From Dactylellina haptotyla (taxonomy: Eukaryota; Ascomycota; Orbiliomycetes; Orbiliales; Orbiliaceae), in assembly GCA_031310005.1 (NCBI GenBank), contig CM062379.1, positions 744,001 through 808,000 of the forward strand: DNA of 64,000 nucleotides. Reading direction: 5' to 3'. The notes below the pieces were generated by a model that saw only the letters and a list, made by a program, of their open reading frames with translations, was not told the DNA's origin and searched no databases. The translations under genes were made by a program, and so were the position numbers. This document shows, piece after piece, positions 23,890 through 35,700 of the stretch (the first letter of the stretch is position 1; every line of letters begins with the position of its first letter).

Positions 23890-25783
23890 TTATAGAGCGC
23901 ATATGCACTGCGTCCCAGTCGGATCTAGCTTGGTGTACGCTCCGTTCCACGGGTATGCTACGAAAAAGTCCCTGTAAAACCAAGAAACAATTAGTATACG
24001 CACATATTTATATATTTATTCATTCAGTCAGAAGCAGGGATAAAATATCGTACTTTGGTTTCGCCAGTGTTACGCTGGCATCCAACCCTTCCCGCATCGC
24101 CTTCATCTCCTTATCGTTCAACTTGACCACGATCCTCTCCCCGCCAAACTCCTCGCCCTCGTTATACGTCGGCTCGTTCACCAGATTGCTCTTGTAGTTC
24201 TTCAGCACCTCCAGGAACGAGCTGAGGTCGTTCACGTCCTGGAACGGCTGCACCGTCTTGTCCGACATGGTGTACGTGTTCACGTGCGCGGACCGCTCGT
24301 GACACCCGATATACCGCAGCCCGACGTCCTTCATCTCGTTCAGCTTCTTGCGCCGCATGTCAATGTTCTCCAGGTAGGCTTCCAGGTTCTTGTACTCCTC
24401 TTCCGTGAAGGTCACGTAGAGCTTCTTCAGGCTCAACCCGCCGTCCGTCTGCGCTTGCGCTTTCAGAATGTCGTGAAGGGCCAGGAGGCTGATGTTGTCG
24501 ATTTCGGTCTCGAGCCGGTGCAGCTTCGGCAGGCGGCAGATTTTCTCCCAGAAGATCCCGACGTCCTCGTACTGGTTGAGCGGTTCTTCGATCCACAGGC
24601 TGCGCAGGTTGCGGAGCAGGATCTGCCCGTCCGGATGGTCGCCCATGAAGCCCAGGATGAACGCCGGCAGGCCGCTGGGGCGGTAGGTGTTCACGACGAA
24701 GGATTCCAGCACACGCATGTCGATGGCGTTCTTGATCGCGTCGACCTTTTTGGGGAGGTCGATGAAGAAGGTGATGTCCATCGTCTGCAGCTTGAGCTTC
24801 TTGTCCTCCTCGCCGTTGCCCGGCCAGTTGTCAAACACGTCGAAGGGGGAGAGACCCTGCTTGGCCGCGATGACGAGCTCTCTGAGCGTGTCTTTGACGC
24901 ACCAGAGCAGGTTGCGGAGCTTCTCGGTCTCCAGACGGGTCAGCCAGAGGAAGTGGAGCGTGCGAATGTTGGAGAGCACGGGTCCGAGGGGTTCCGAAGG
25001 TATGCCGTGGTTCAGGGCTGGGAGCTTCTCGTAAAGACAGTCGACGCTGGATACGTCCTCGAAGATGAGCTCCTGCATCGGCAGGATCTTACGCACGGGA
25101 TCGTTGAGCTTGCTGAGCATGGATCCGAGCAAGCTGTTGTCGTCCGAGCAGCACATGGCGTACCGGAAGCTGGTGAGCTTCTTCATAGACGTCAGCTGGA
25201 CGACGGGCTCAATCATCAGGGTCGTGCAGTCGGAGTGCCGGCACTCATTCGTGATGACCACGGTCCTCGTGTACTGCACGAAGGGCTTGAGTGAATCGTC
25301 CGGATCTTCGTCAAAGTAGCTGGACACGATATCAACGTCCGTCGACACCGAGGCCATGTACCGGTAGTTACACCAGTACGGCCGCGGGACGGGGAAGATA
25401 CCGACAGCGTGACGCGGCGGGAGTCCCTTGGCGTGATACTTGTTCATGGACCTCTTTTTGGCGCGTTCGCGACGGAAACTGGAGTTGCTCATCTCGATGT
25501 CACCGTCGACATCGTCTTCCTTGGCGGCGTCGACTTCGTTCCCAGTAGTGGGCGGGAGCGGTTGCAGCTGCAGACAATGGGTCTGCAGCCCGACGGAGGA
25601 ATAGATGATCGGGACGGCCCATTCTCGGAATTTCTGGCAGGTGCGGGCAGCGACTGTGAGGCCGTGGATATCACGGAGGTCGTGCATAGACTGGAAGACC
25701 TGAATCCATATTTCCGCCGGGATGAGATGGAGATAGTCCACCTCGATCTCTCGACCCTTGCCCTTTTCGAATACCGAGGACAT
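23890..25783 (-). CDS. F-box-like protein with leucine-rich C-terminal region
   Basis: Two exons (minus): 25783-24054 and 23971-23890, about 603 residues. Splicing at the GTACGA donor and TACAG acceptor replaces a short read-through tail with KDFFVAYPWNGAYTKLDPTG and a terminal cysteine-containing end, so the gene finishes at 23890. Residues about 17-60 (YLHLIPAEIWIQVFQSMHDLRDIHGLTVAARTCQKFREWA) resemble an F-box, the Skp1-binding motif of SCF ubiquitin ligases. The rest has regularly spaced leucine/hydrophobic strands (SNIRTLHFLWLTRLETEKLRNLL, LLRNLRSLWIEEPL, LPKLHRLETEIDNISLLAL) compatible with irregular leucine-rich repeats. An acidic/basic patch around residues 80-112 looks disordered. 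Many fungal proteins share this layout with unknown targets. The substrate role is inferred from family only. Confidence 0.78.
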
Positions 25784-27476
25784 GTTGGCACTCTTTTCAC
25801 TCTATTCTCGTCTTTTTACTTTTGGGGGTGCTTTCGTGCGAGCTTCTTTCTTTTCTCGGGAAGACGGTTGTGTCCGTTTTTGTGTCACCGTATGTGAAAG
25901 GGAGTGAATGTGTATGTATGTGTGTGTGTGACCTACGGAAACTGCCTACGTGTGATAGATCGATAGCTAAGTAGATAGGGTGATATCAGCTTTCGTGTCC
26001 ACTCGCTGTTAATTGGAGTGTATCGAATGCGGGGTGCCGTTTGGTTTTTAGCGGCATACCTTAGCTCTCTTTTCCTTTTCACTCGCTGCCCTGCCCGGCT
26101 TTTTCTATCTGTTGGGACTCGAGCCTTGCGACGTGCCGACGACGACGACGACGAAGATGAGCTTGCTGGTACGGGCTGGAGGGTGTTTAGGAACCGTGCC
26201 CGCAAGGCGAGTTTTGAGGGAGGGGATCGCCGGGTACGAAGGGTTCGGCGTTTTTGCTACGTTTCGTGGCGAACAAGGTTGGCCAGCCGGGACAGGTGCT
26301 ATTAGGCAGGTGGGCAAGCTCCAGCTAGCTGGTCTCTATCAATCAATATCCCGAGCTCGCTCTCGGTATCCCGCACGGAACGATCCCAGAGGAGATTCGA
26401 CTTCGGATCAACAACCACGCGGTGCACCGGTGGGCGGGGAGGGAAAACGGTGGTGTCACGAAAAGGGAGCTGCAGCAGCCCAGCAGCGTGAAAGGACAGT
26501 GAACAATGCGGTGAAATGGCGATAAATTGGCGCAGCGAGTGGGAGGAAAGCGGGAGATATCCGGATATATAACAAATCGATCAAAATGCTCTTTTGGCGC
26601 TCGGACAAAGCTGCAATGCCAATGCTACTGAACAACAAAGAGCAATAGAGACGAAGGGGAGGTAGGTAAGTAGGCAAGTCGGTGGGAGAGGAGGGGGAGG
26701 AGGGGGATTCTAGCAATCCTAATTGACCGAGCACTGACTGACTATACCGGCACGATTGGCACGTTAATAAGCAAGGAGGAGGAGGAATAGTAATAGCTAG
26801 TTCCTATCGGACACACAGAGAGAGGCAAAGAGTATCCTTCCACCTCGGCCACTCGACCGACTTGGGTAAAATGGAAGGATCCAACGGTGCTGCACCGGTC
26901 AGTCCACTCAGGTCCAGACGCCAACGAGCAGGCCATCTCGTTATCCCTTCAGCCTCCCAAGCTAACCGCATTCAATGGCGAGATGCTCTTGTTCTTTCGC
27001 CGGTGTTGCTGTTTGTCACCCATCGTTTTGTTGGGCCGACGACATACAACACGCAACGCGGTCATCGTTCTTACTGATATTCGAGACGTGTGAACACCCA
27101 ACCAGACGACGCTGTATATATTGAAGTAATTATATTGCCCAAATACACTAACTCTAGGGAACAATGGTATAACTGAGAGAATGGACTGCCCAACGTTTTT
27201 TTTTTTTCTTCCCCCCAAGGATGAAAACCAAATAAATCCTCAAATGAAGCAGACGCAGTGAATAAAATAAAAATAAAGACCAATATGAGAAATGCAAAAG
27301 ATAGATCTGAATAATAAATAGTAAAAAAAATAATTTATATATAAACATATGAAATATGCTATGAGCTCGTCTGGCCAAGTGTCCAAAAAATGTATAAAAT
27401 AGGTATATCTTTTTCCCCGGCAAATCATAAAAAAACAAAAGAAAAACTCCCTTCCACTCTACTACTACTCCTTCAT
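25784..27476. other. Intergenic region between the F-box and WSC genes
   Basis: Only short, overlapping frames without motifs. A TG-rich run (about 25911-25932), a GAC repeat (26138-26155) and AT-rich sequence around 27220-27350 are visible. The right end must include the 3' UTR of the WSC gene. Confidence 0.5.
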
Positions 27477-30400
27477 CTACGGCTTAGCGTAGGCGTTGAG
27501 TCTGTTTCCATTACCGCACGTCTGCGAGGTATTACCCTTGCAGGGTTTGGAGCAGTCCGTAGCTGGAGCTACACCGCCGTTTGGCGTGGTGTTCAGGACG
27601 TTACCGCACCAACATCTACAAAATTACAGTCAGAATATATTCAAGGTTTGCACTTTTCTATAGGGATGTAGGAACTTACTCTCTTCCGTACTCGAGACCG
27701 AAGTACTTGTATGCAGCGCAGGCAGTGGCGCACTTCTCGACCGTCATTGTGTCATCCGCGTACAGAGCGTTGGGGATGGCACGGACGCCTGTCGGCTCTT
27801 TGTAACAACCCAAGGTGGTGAATGCACCGACGGTGGTTGGGTTGCCCGTCGCCACTGGAGTAGTGGTGGTGGGAGGAGCGGTAGTCGTCGTACGAGTAGT
27901 AGTCGTGGTCGTCGTTGTAGTGGTTGTTCGAGACGTGGTAGTTGTCGTGGTGGTGGTGGTGGTAGTGGTCGATGGGGTAGTCGTCCGGGAAGTAGTAGTG
28001 GTAGTAGTAGTGGTTGTTGTAGTTGTCGTGGTGGTAGGAGTTGTAGTGGTTGTCGACGAAGTGGTTGTCGTAGTAGTTGTCGGGGTAGTGGTAGTTGTCG
28101 TCGACGGGATGGTGGTAGTAGTGGTCGTCGTCGTTGTCGTCGTTGGAGTAGTGGTGGTAGTGCGAGAAGTGGTAGTGGTTGTTGTCGTCGTCGTCGTCGT
28201 CGTCGTCGGGGTTGTAGTGGTAGTGGTGGTGGTAGTTGGAGTAGTAGTTGTACGAGAAGTGGTAGTAGTGGTCGTCGTCGTGGTTGTGGTCGTGGTTGAC
28301 GATGTCGCAGGTCCAAGAGCGTAATGATTGAACTTGCTTCCCGCACCACAGAACTCCAATGTATTACCTGGGCATGAGAAGCTGCACTGGTCCTCTGCAA
28401 TCTTTGTAGCCTGAGCGCTGATTGAAGGTCCAGCCCAACATTCTACTCCGTATTCGACACCACAATACGCGTATCCTGCTGCGATCGCAGCATCGATACA
28501 TTTTTCAATTGTCATGGTATTGCTATTCAAAATTTGGAAAGGCATGGCACGTTCACCACTTGCTGGCTGGGCGTAGCATCCCTTGTTGACGTAGCTCTTA
28601 TACGATGCTGGGTTACCACTTTGCACCGGAGTAGACGATGTGGTGGTAGTGGTGGTAGTTGTCGTGGTCGTAGCACCAGTGGTGGTTGTAACTCCAGTGG
28701 TGGTAGTTGTGGCACTGGTAGTTGTAGTGGTGGTGGTCGACGAGGTGGTGGCTGCACGAGCATAGTGATTGAACTTGCTACCAGCACCACAGAACTCCAA
28801 CGGATTGCCAGGGCACGAGAAGCTACACTGGTCGTCCGCAATCTTCGTTGCGTCTGGTGAAATGGTTGATCCGGCCCAACATTCTACTCCGTATTCGACA
28901 CCACAGAAAGCGTACCCCTTAGCGATAGCAGCATCGACACACTTCTCAATGGTCATATCGTTTCCTGTAGCGATCAGATCGCCCATGGCACGAGCACCAG
29001 AAGCTGGCTGAGCGTAACATCCCTTGTTAGCGTAGTTCTTGTATGACGCTGGGTTGCCACTTTGCACCGGAGTGGATGAGGTGGTGGTGGTGGTGGTTGT
29101 AGTGGTGGTGGTTCCTCCCGTTGTTGTTGTAGTGGTACCAGTGCCCGTGGTAGTAGTGGTAGTCGTGGATGAACCGGCAACCAACTTGTAGTAGTTGTAT
29201 CTGCCACCGGCACCGCACTTCTCCCCTGCGTTTCCAGGACATGCGAAACTACACTCGGTCTCAGGAGCCTTGACTGGCGTGCTCCTAAGAACGCTATCAG
29301 CCCAACACTCTACTCCGTATTCGACACCAGCGAAGCCGAAACCCTTCGCGATAGCAGCATCGATACATTTCTCGATGGTCATGTCATTTGCGTTCAAAAT
29401 CTGCTGGGACAATGCACGTGTGGCCGGGTTGCTTTGACATCCCTGGTTGACATACGACTTATAGACGTCAGGGTTGGGGTTCACGGTTGGAGTGGGTCCA
29501 GCGGTAGTGCTGGTGGTGCCAGTGGGCTGTTGGCCAGGAGTGTATTTGTCAGATCTGGCAAACAGAGAGATAAAAGCACCGCCATCAAAGTAACCGTTAC
29601 CACCGCAAGTCTGGGAGTCGCTGAGACCACAGCCGAAGTCGCAGTCTCGTTCGAGGGAGAAAGCTTTTGGAACGGTGTTACCGCACCAACACTCAGTGTG
29701 ATACTGAGTACCTGCGAAGGTCCATCCGGCAGCGTAACAGGCTGCGATACACGCTTCGTTGTCATTGTTGGCCCTGCTCCACAATTGAGTCTGGAGCTGA
29801 CGCCCAGGGTTGTTCTCAATCGCGCAACCAACGTATCTATAGAGACCTGTGGTAGCGTTGGTTTTTGGTCCGAATTGCTGCGCAACGGCATTGCAGTTGA
29901 AGTGGAAAACCTGCTTGCCAAACGATGGATCGTTGATGTTCATAGTCCAAACGGCAGTTCCGACGTACGGGTCAGTGTTGACCTGGGCTCTCGGAACGGA
30001 GCAGTAAAGCACAGCGGTCTCGGATTGACCGGCCGCTATAAGAGTACCCTCGCCGAGATCAACACCGTTAACGGCACCAACGATACTATCAGCACCAACA
30101 GGAGGTTTGGAGACAGTGATGGAAAGGGATGCAGCGTTGGCACCGCCGTTGTTGGTGACACGGAGTTTCAGGTTCTTAGTGACCTGCTGTTGAACATCAC
30201 CAAATGAGAATGGGACGTTGGGATCGTAGACAACCCAACCACTGCCATCTGCCTTCTCGAATTCAACAACAGCTTTTGGTGCATCGGCAGCGGTAGCTAG
30301 AATGCTGGCAACCTTGGAGCCCGCACTGGTGTTGACCTTGACGTAGACGGTGTAGGAGCCAGAGGTTGTGGTGTAGAAGTTAACCTGGACGTCTTGACCG

Positions 30401-32732
30401 TCGTTGGCAGCGATCGTTGTTGGGAGACTGTTGATGGTGAATGGACCGACAATGTACTTGCTACCATCTCTTTGTGGGGTGATCCACGGCCCAGTTGTGG
30501 ACTGGGTCGAGAATTGGTAGCCAGAGATAGTGAGGGCAGCATCACCGTCGTTGGCAATCATGAAGCTCTGGTCGACACCGGTGCTAGAAGAGCCGGTAAT
30601 GTATCCAGAGAAAGTTACAATCTCGGGGCGGATGGCGAGGAGAGCATCTGCCGAACGGCCGGTACCAGCCAGGGAAACCGCCATCTGTGTAGAGTAACCC
30701 ACGACATTGTTGGTGGTGTTGAGGTAGACATCTGCAGTTAATGTACCAACGGTCTGAGGAGTGAACTGAGCGGTGAAGGTGAAGTTCGATCCCGCCGCGA
30801 TATTGGCTGGGACGGAAACGGTACCGAGCTTGAAGTTGGTGTTTGACGAGAGACCGACACCGGTGACCTGGAGGGCAATCTTCGCTCTGCAGGAGATGGT
30901 CTTAGCAGCGCTAGTTGTGCCGATGTTTGCATTACCAAAGTCATAAGGGTCAGAGCACTCGAAGGGAGAGTTGACAGGCGAGCCAAAGGCGTACAAGTAA
31001 CCTTGGTTGGTACCAATGTAGACGATACCGTTTCCGAGCACTGGCTTCTGGAACTTGGTGACACCAGGAACTGTGAAAGTACGCAGAGTTGGGAGGATAC
31101 CGTTTTCAGGGACAGCCTTATAAATGCGCAACCCGAATCCCTGGACGTCGGAAACCCAGACGAGACCGCTGTTGGCCTTTCCAGGAAAGGAGGTAGTCGT
31201 ACCGTGACCGACACCGAGAACGTAGGAGGTCTTTTCGGTACTCTGAGCGACAGGGATGAATGCTGGGTTTCCTGCGCTATCGCAGCTGAATTGGAAGACA
31301 CGGGTTGGGTACTGGATAACGTTGATGTAGATGTAACCGCTGGTCGTGGAAAGTGGGAAGTAACCAGCACCAGCGTAGACAGAGTTCTCATTCTGGTAAA
31401 CACCGAGAATAGCGTCCTGTTTCGTGCTACTCATACAGTAACCACCCAAATTGTCCAGGTTGAGGAAATATGTCTTGCCACTCTTGCCAGTTACGACACC
31501 AATACGCTTGGCATTAGGACAACTGAAAGGAGAGATTGTGAGAGGCGAAGTTCCCAAATCCTGATCCGCACCGTCAAGCGCTTCCTTTTCATAGGGCATG
31601 AAAAAGTCGACAACTTGAATGGAACCGTCTTCTTGGATGGTAGCGTGGACAGCAGCCTCTTCCAAAGCCGTTGGAGGCTGTCTACCAGGAACTGGGGTGC
31701 CGTGGAGCTGGGAGGTATAACCATTACCAGTAGAGAACCACATGGAACCCTTACCGTCGGAAGCAATACCACCTCCGGACATCCAAATACCACCGCCCTT
31801 GACGCTGATATCTTCTGGACCGGCTTCGGTTGCAAAACTCTCAACAATGTTTCCGGATGTCTTATCGAATCCCATCAACCAACCAGAGAAGTTGTACTGG
31901 ACGCAGTGGGAAGCGAAACCAGCATAGATAAATTGACCGTGTTGCAACAAAGCTGGACGTTGATGTTGGTTTCCACCCTTGAACCATCTCCTCGGGTTGT
32001 TCCTAGCGGGCAAGTCCTCAAGCGGAACAGGGAAGTTTGGCTTGTCGAGAAGAGTGGTTGTGTCAATTGCATAAATCCAATATCTGCCGTTGAGACGTCC
32101 CTTTTCGAGATCAGTCTGGTCTCGGTAGGTCTTGATCGTTAGATACCATGTTTCCGTATCAGGGTCGATAACACCAGTGGCCTAGAATTTTAATTAGTGC
32201 TGCAACATTAAAGAGCTTTAGCTCTGAAGGATTCTGGACGCACAGTGTTTCCGACAGTTGGGTTGATATCCAAACAACCATCGAGATCGGCCGTTAAGAA
32301 TGGAATGGCGAGCGTACGCTCGGCAACAATGTCACCGGTCTTTGCATCGATTTTGTAAACTTTGTTCTGAGTTGTCGAGACGTATACATATTGTGTGTTT
32401 CCAGCATTCGGGGTGAAAACGAGGGGCTGAGCGAACATCTGCTCCTTGTTTCCACGATAGTTACCAGTGAGACTGGTCCTCCACAGTTGACCAAAGGCGC
32501 TGGATCCGACGACAGCGGGGTCCATATTGTGATTTCTAATACACCGGTGCTCATCAGCATAAGATCGGCGCATATTGTAAATTGAAATTTGCACTCACGT
32601 TTCATAGGCAGATCGACCGATATCACCACCGCTAGTGATCGTATCCGAAGAAGCGAGCGATGAAGCGAGGGGGGCCCAATTAAAGGCCGCAAGGGCCAGA
32701 GCGAGCAAATTGCTCGAACGAAGGTACTTCAT
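27477..32732 (-). CDS. Giant secreted protein: PQQ-like propeller, choice-of-anchor-like repeats and five WSC domains
   Basis: Exons (minus): 32732-32599, 32535-32244, 32181-27680 and 27615-27477, about 1688 residues. Starts MKYLRSSNLLALALAAFNWA, a signal peptide. Residues ~55-480 form a quinoprotein-like beta-propeller (QPLVFTPNAGNTQYVYVSTT, VYKIDAKTGDIV, ATGVIDPDTETWYL, KPVLGNGIVYIGTNQGYLYAFG). Residues ~490-860 hold Ig-like choice-of-anchor/ASH-type repeats (FTAQFTPQTVGTLTADVYL, VSLAGTG). Then comes a first WSC domain (YRYVGCAIENNPGR, ECWCGNTVPKAF), three closely similar internal ones (GCYAQPASG, GVEYGVECWAG), and a last one whose final part (ECWCGN ... SQTCGNGNR) lies in the small terminal exon. 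Long poly-Thr/Ser linkers, surely O-mannosylated, join them. WSC domains bind wall glycans; the protein is probably wall-bound or secreted. No C-terminal membrane or GPI segment is seen. Confidence 0.88.
27850..28305 (-). repeat. Threonine-codon repeat tract (ACN)n
   Basis: Over 140 codons dominated by ACC/ACT/ACG/ACA, interrupted by short TSRTTT, TPTTT and PTTT units, between the fourth and fifth WSC domains. The complementary strand reads as a valine-rich frame and is a shadow. Such tracts vary in length between strains. Confidence 0.95.
28310..29480 (-). repeat. Tandem triplication of a WSC-plus-linker unit
   Basis: Three units of about 430-440 bases, shown by the near-identical DNA around 28441, 28879 and 29309 (the TTCTACTCCGTATTCGACACC block and following bases). 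Each encodes one WSC domain followed by a Thr-rich linker; the two on the low-coordinate side are most alike, including the linker end SSTPVQSGNPASYK. Confidence 0.85.
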
Positions 32733-35700
32733 GATTTATTACAAGAAGGTACGAATGTCGTATAAAATTATGAAGATTCTATCATTAGATCCTCCCAAAT
32801 ATTCACCCAAGTCGGATTCCTTTTTTTGTGTTGATTTTGTTGTAATTTGTGGCCGCGTTGAAAACCGAATTGAAACACGAACCCACGAGCGAGTGTTCGA
32901 AGAAAGCCTCTACAACACCCTTTGCAGTCGAAATATCCAAATTAGAAAATTAGAATTAAGTAAAAAGCCCCAAAACAACTTCGTCAAACCAGTCGAATTG
33001 GTGACAAAGATGCTATAAATGAACGAGTGAAACTACGCAAATAGCGTATACGGGGCAATGGGCGAGAAAGGGCGAGAATCAAAAAGGGTTGAGAGAGCCC
33101 CGTGGGAGGGAGGGGGGTCTAAAGCTCAAATACCCAAGTCATATCTCTGCGCGCGCCAGGGTTAGGGATTGTATTTTTTTGGTTTCCCATTATTAAGGGA
33201 AACCATTTTCAGCCCAGACTTGGCGTCCCTGGCGAAAATGCTGGTGCCCAAATTGCAACGGATCGGACAGGTGCATCTGAGCCTTTTCCCTCCTGTTCCT
33301 TGCTTCCGTATTGACTCGAAATTTAGTTCGGGCGCCATGGGGCATCTCGGCAGGCGGAAGAAATAATCGTGGCACCACCACCAGTAACCTTATGCATGGG
33401 TGCGGTTTAGCCAGGGCAATGATATTCATTCGCCCGGCGTTCTTTTTCCCTACTCTGGGTAAATCAAGAGCACATCCGTGATTGCAGACTCGTGGTATTA
33501 TTTAGTAATTTCATCAGGCCACCAGCATCGCTTGAGCCGCAGATAAAGACCCCGCGATGGCTAGAAACCATTCACGATGCTATTTTTCAACGATGTTCGC
33601 TTTTAAATCTTAATATGCACGCACTCCCTCTCCGATGTCACTCACGATACCTACATCGTACGACGACTACTACACTTTGGTCCACTTAACCCTGGCGCAG
33701 CAGATATCCAGTGCTCACCCCGGTTCGACACGTTGTTTCCAAGAAACCATGAGAGAAACTCGAATATTTCATGCGAAACCCGAACTCCTATGTTCACCTC
33801 AGTCCATTGACCCAATTCACAACCCTCGGGCAGAGCCTGCCTAGAACGGCGAAACCATTTCAGTCGAGCCCACCTGTGGCCCCATACCAAGCCCTGAGGA
33901 TATCCCCTGACGCTTTCCTATTTTTGTCTGGCAGAACAAATTTAGGTTGGGTGCACGGAAGATGCTTTTTCCAGCAGCTCGCTTAGAACAAAAACACAAA
34001 CGAATAAAAGGGGCGAATAACAAAAGAATTATCAATCGATTTTGGATATGAGGAATTGATAGAACACAAAAGAAACAAGCACGGCCCAGACTCCGTCGTC
34101 TACGGAATACAGTGAAGTTTTTTTTGTTGGACTCTTGTTGCATGTTGGGTTCAATCATATCCGTCCGCCACTAGCCCCGGAAAGATTATCCGCACTGCTG
34201 TTAGCTCCACACATATGTTGGAAAGCTGAATATCGTATTTCGCCTTCCAGCTCCTTGGCCTCTGCAGGTGGTTTTGCTAAAATTGCCACATGTCCGGCTC
34301 AATTGGAACAAAGATATTCAACCTGCAAGAGGCCTGCACAGGCGATTACTCCGTCGAGATATCGAGTTAGTATAGACTGATTCTAAGGTGACACATTTGT
34401 TGCTCAGGCAGTATTCGAGAAATTTAATTTAATCCGTTAAATCCTGCCAATATCAAACGACAAACTGTAAACGCCACCAACGGCCAAGGCTAATAAAATA
34501 TGCCCAGTCAGGTCAACAGCGCTACAGAAAGCCTCATTACTTTGGTGGAAAGGGGTCTGTTGCCGCCAAAAGGCCTCAAACAGTGTCTAAAGCCTCAACC
34601 TACTTTGTACGTCATTTCGCAAGAGCGCGAAATTAGGACGTATTTTTTTTTCTTCCCACAAGCAAGGGTTCGTATTTCTTTTCACCAGGAGGTTGTGTTG
34701 CAGTGCACCTTTGATTGTGCATGCATGAACCTGAACCTGCATTCGCATTTGGCCAACCACTGCGGCGGATGAGGACCCATATGCTTTTTGAACCTCAACA
34801 CCATCCCGTGTCTCGAACCGCAGAAAACAAAATCTTGTCGCTCTCACACGTGTTGTTCGAACACCGAGCGCCCGCACACAGGAAAGGATTCTCCTTGGCC
34901 TCTTGGCCTCGGGGCTGAAGCTATCTTGAGATTCGATCAAAATCGAAATGATTATTCCGTCACGTTCCGTGTTATCCGATGTGAGGGAATCCCGGCTCAC
35001 GATATCGGGTGCCCAGGATTCACACATCAACCTTGACTCTTCTACCCAAAAACCATAAAATCTCCCAAACGGATCCAAGAATAACCTAGCGCTTTTGAAA
35101 TCTCATCGAGTCCCACGATAGTGGGAAGCCGCCATGAATCGTACGAACAATTGCGATTTGAAATATAAGAAAAAAGGTTTTGCTGGCAATTGGTCGCTAA
35201 TGCAATGCAGCTGCATGGGACAATCCTCCCCTGGTGATATTTTCTGGCCACTGAATATCTTCAGCCCAACACACAGGCCCCTATTGCCATTGCAATCAGG
35301 GCTGAAATTCGCTGTTTCAAGCGCCCTTAGGTCGCTTGGAACCCTTCCAAACTCATACTTGCTCGAACTTGGCGGAATGTTTTGATCAATGGCTTTAAGC
35401 TAACTTATTTCTGTTGCCACGAGCTCAACTGACACAAAAAGCCAACGCACGAGAGTCAGTAAATCTCCGATCCCAGTACCCCAAGATTGATCTCGCCCAT
35501 TTGACTTTGATCTTTTTTCTCAAAGATGGTGTTGGAATTTTCTCTCAATGCTAAAATAACGTTAAAGAATTCAAGTTGTTTAGGTAACCCATATCATATT
35601 CCCTGTAAAATAGCAAAGGCCGATTCGAGATTTTCGCAGAGCGATATCTCTTGCAGGCTGTGCTTTGCATCAACGCGAGCCAAATGCGCGTGGGGGTTGT

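Noticed and set aside
27815-28324. 169-residue valine-rich plus-strand frame
   Set aside because: Complement of the threonine repeat of the WSC protein.
31003-32142. 379-codon plus-strand frame opposite the propeller part of the WSC protein
   Set aside because: The minus strand carries a recognisable propeller; this is its shadow.
34587-35078. 163-codon minus frame
   Set aside because: It begins with TTG, has no homology clue and no supporting splice partner.
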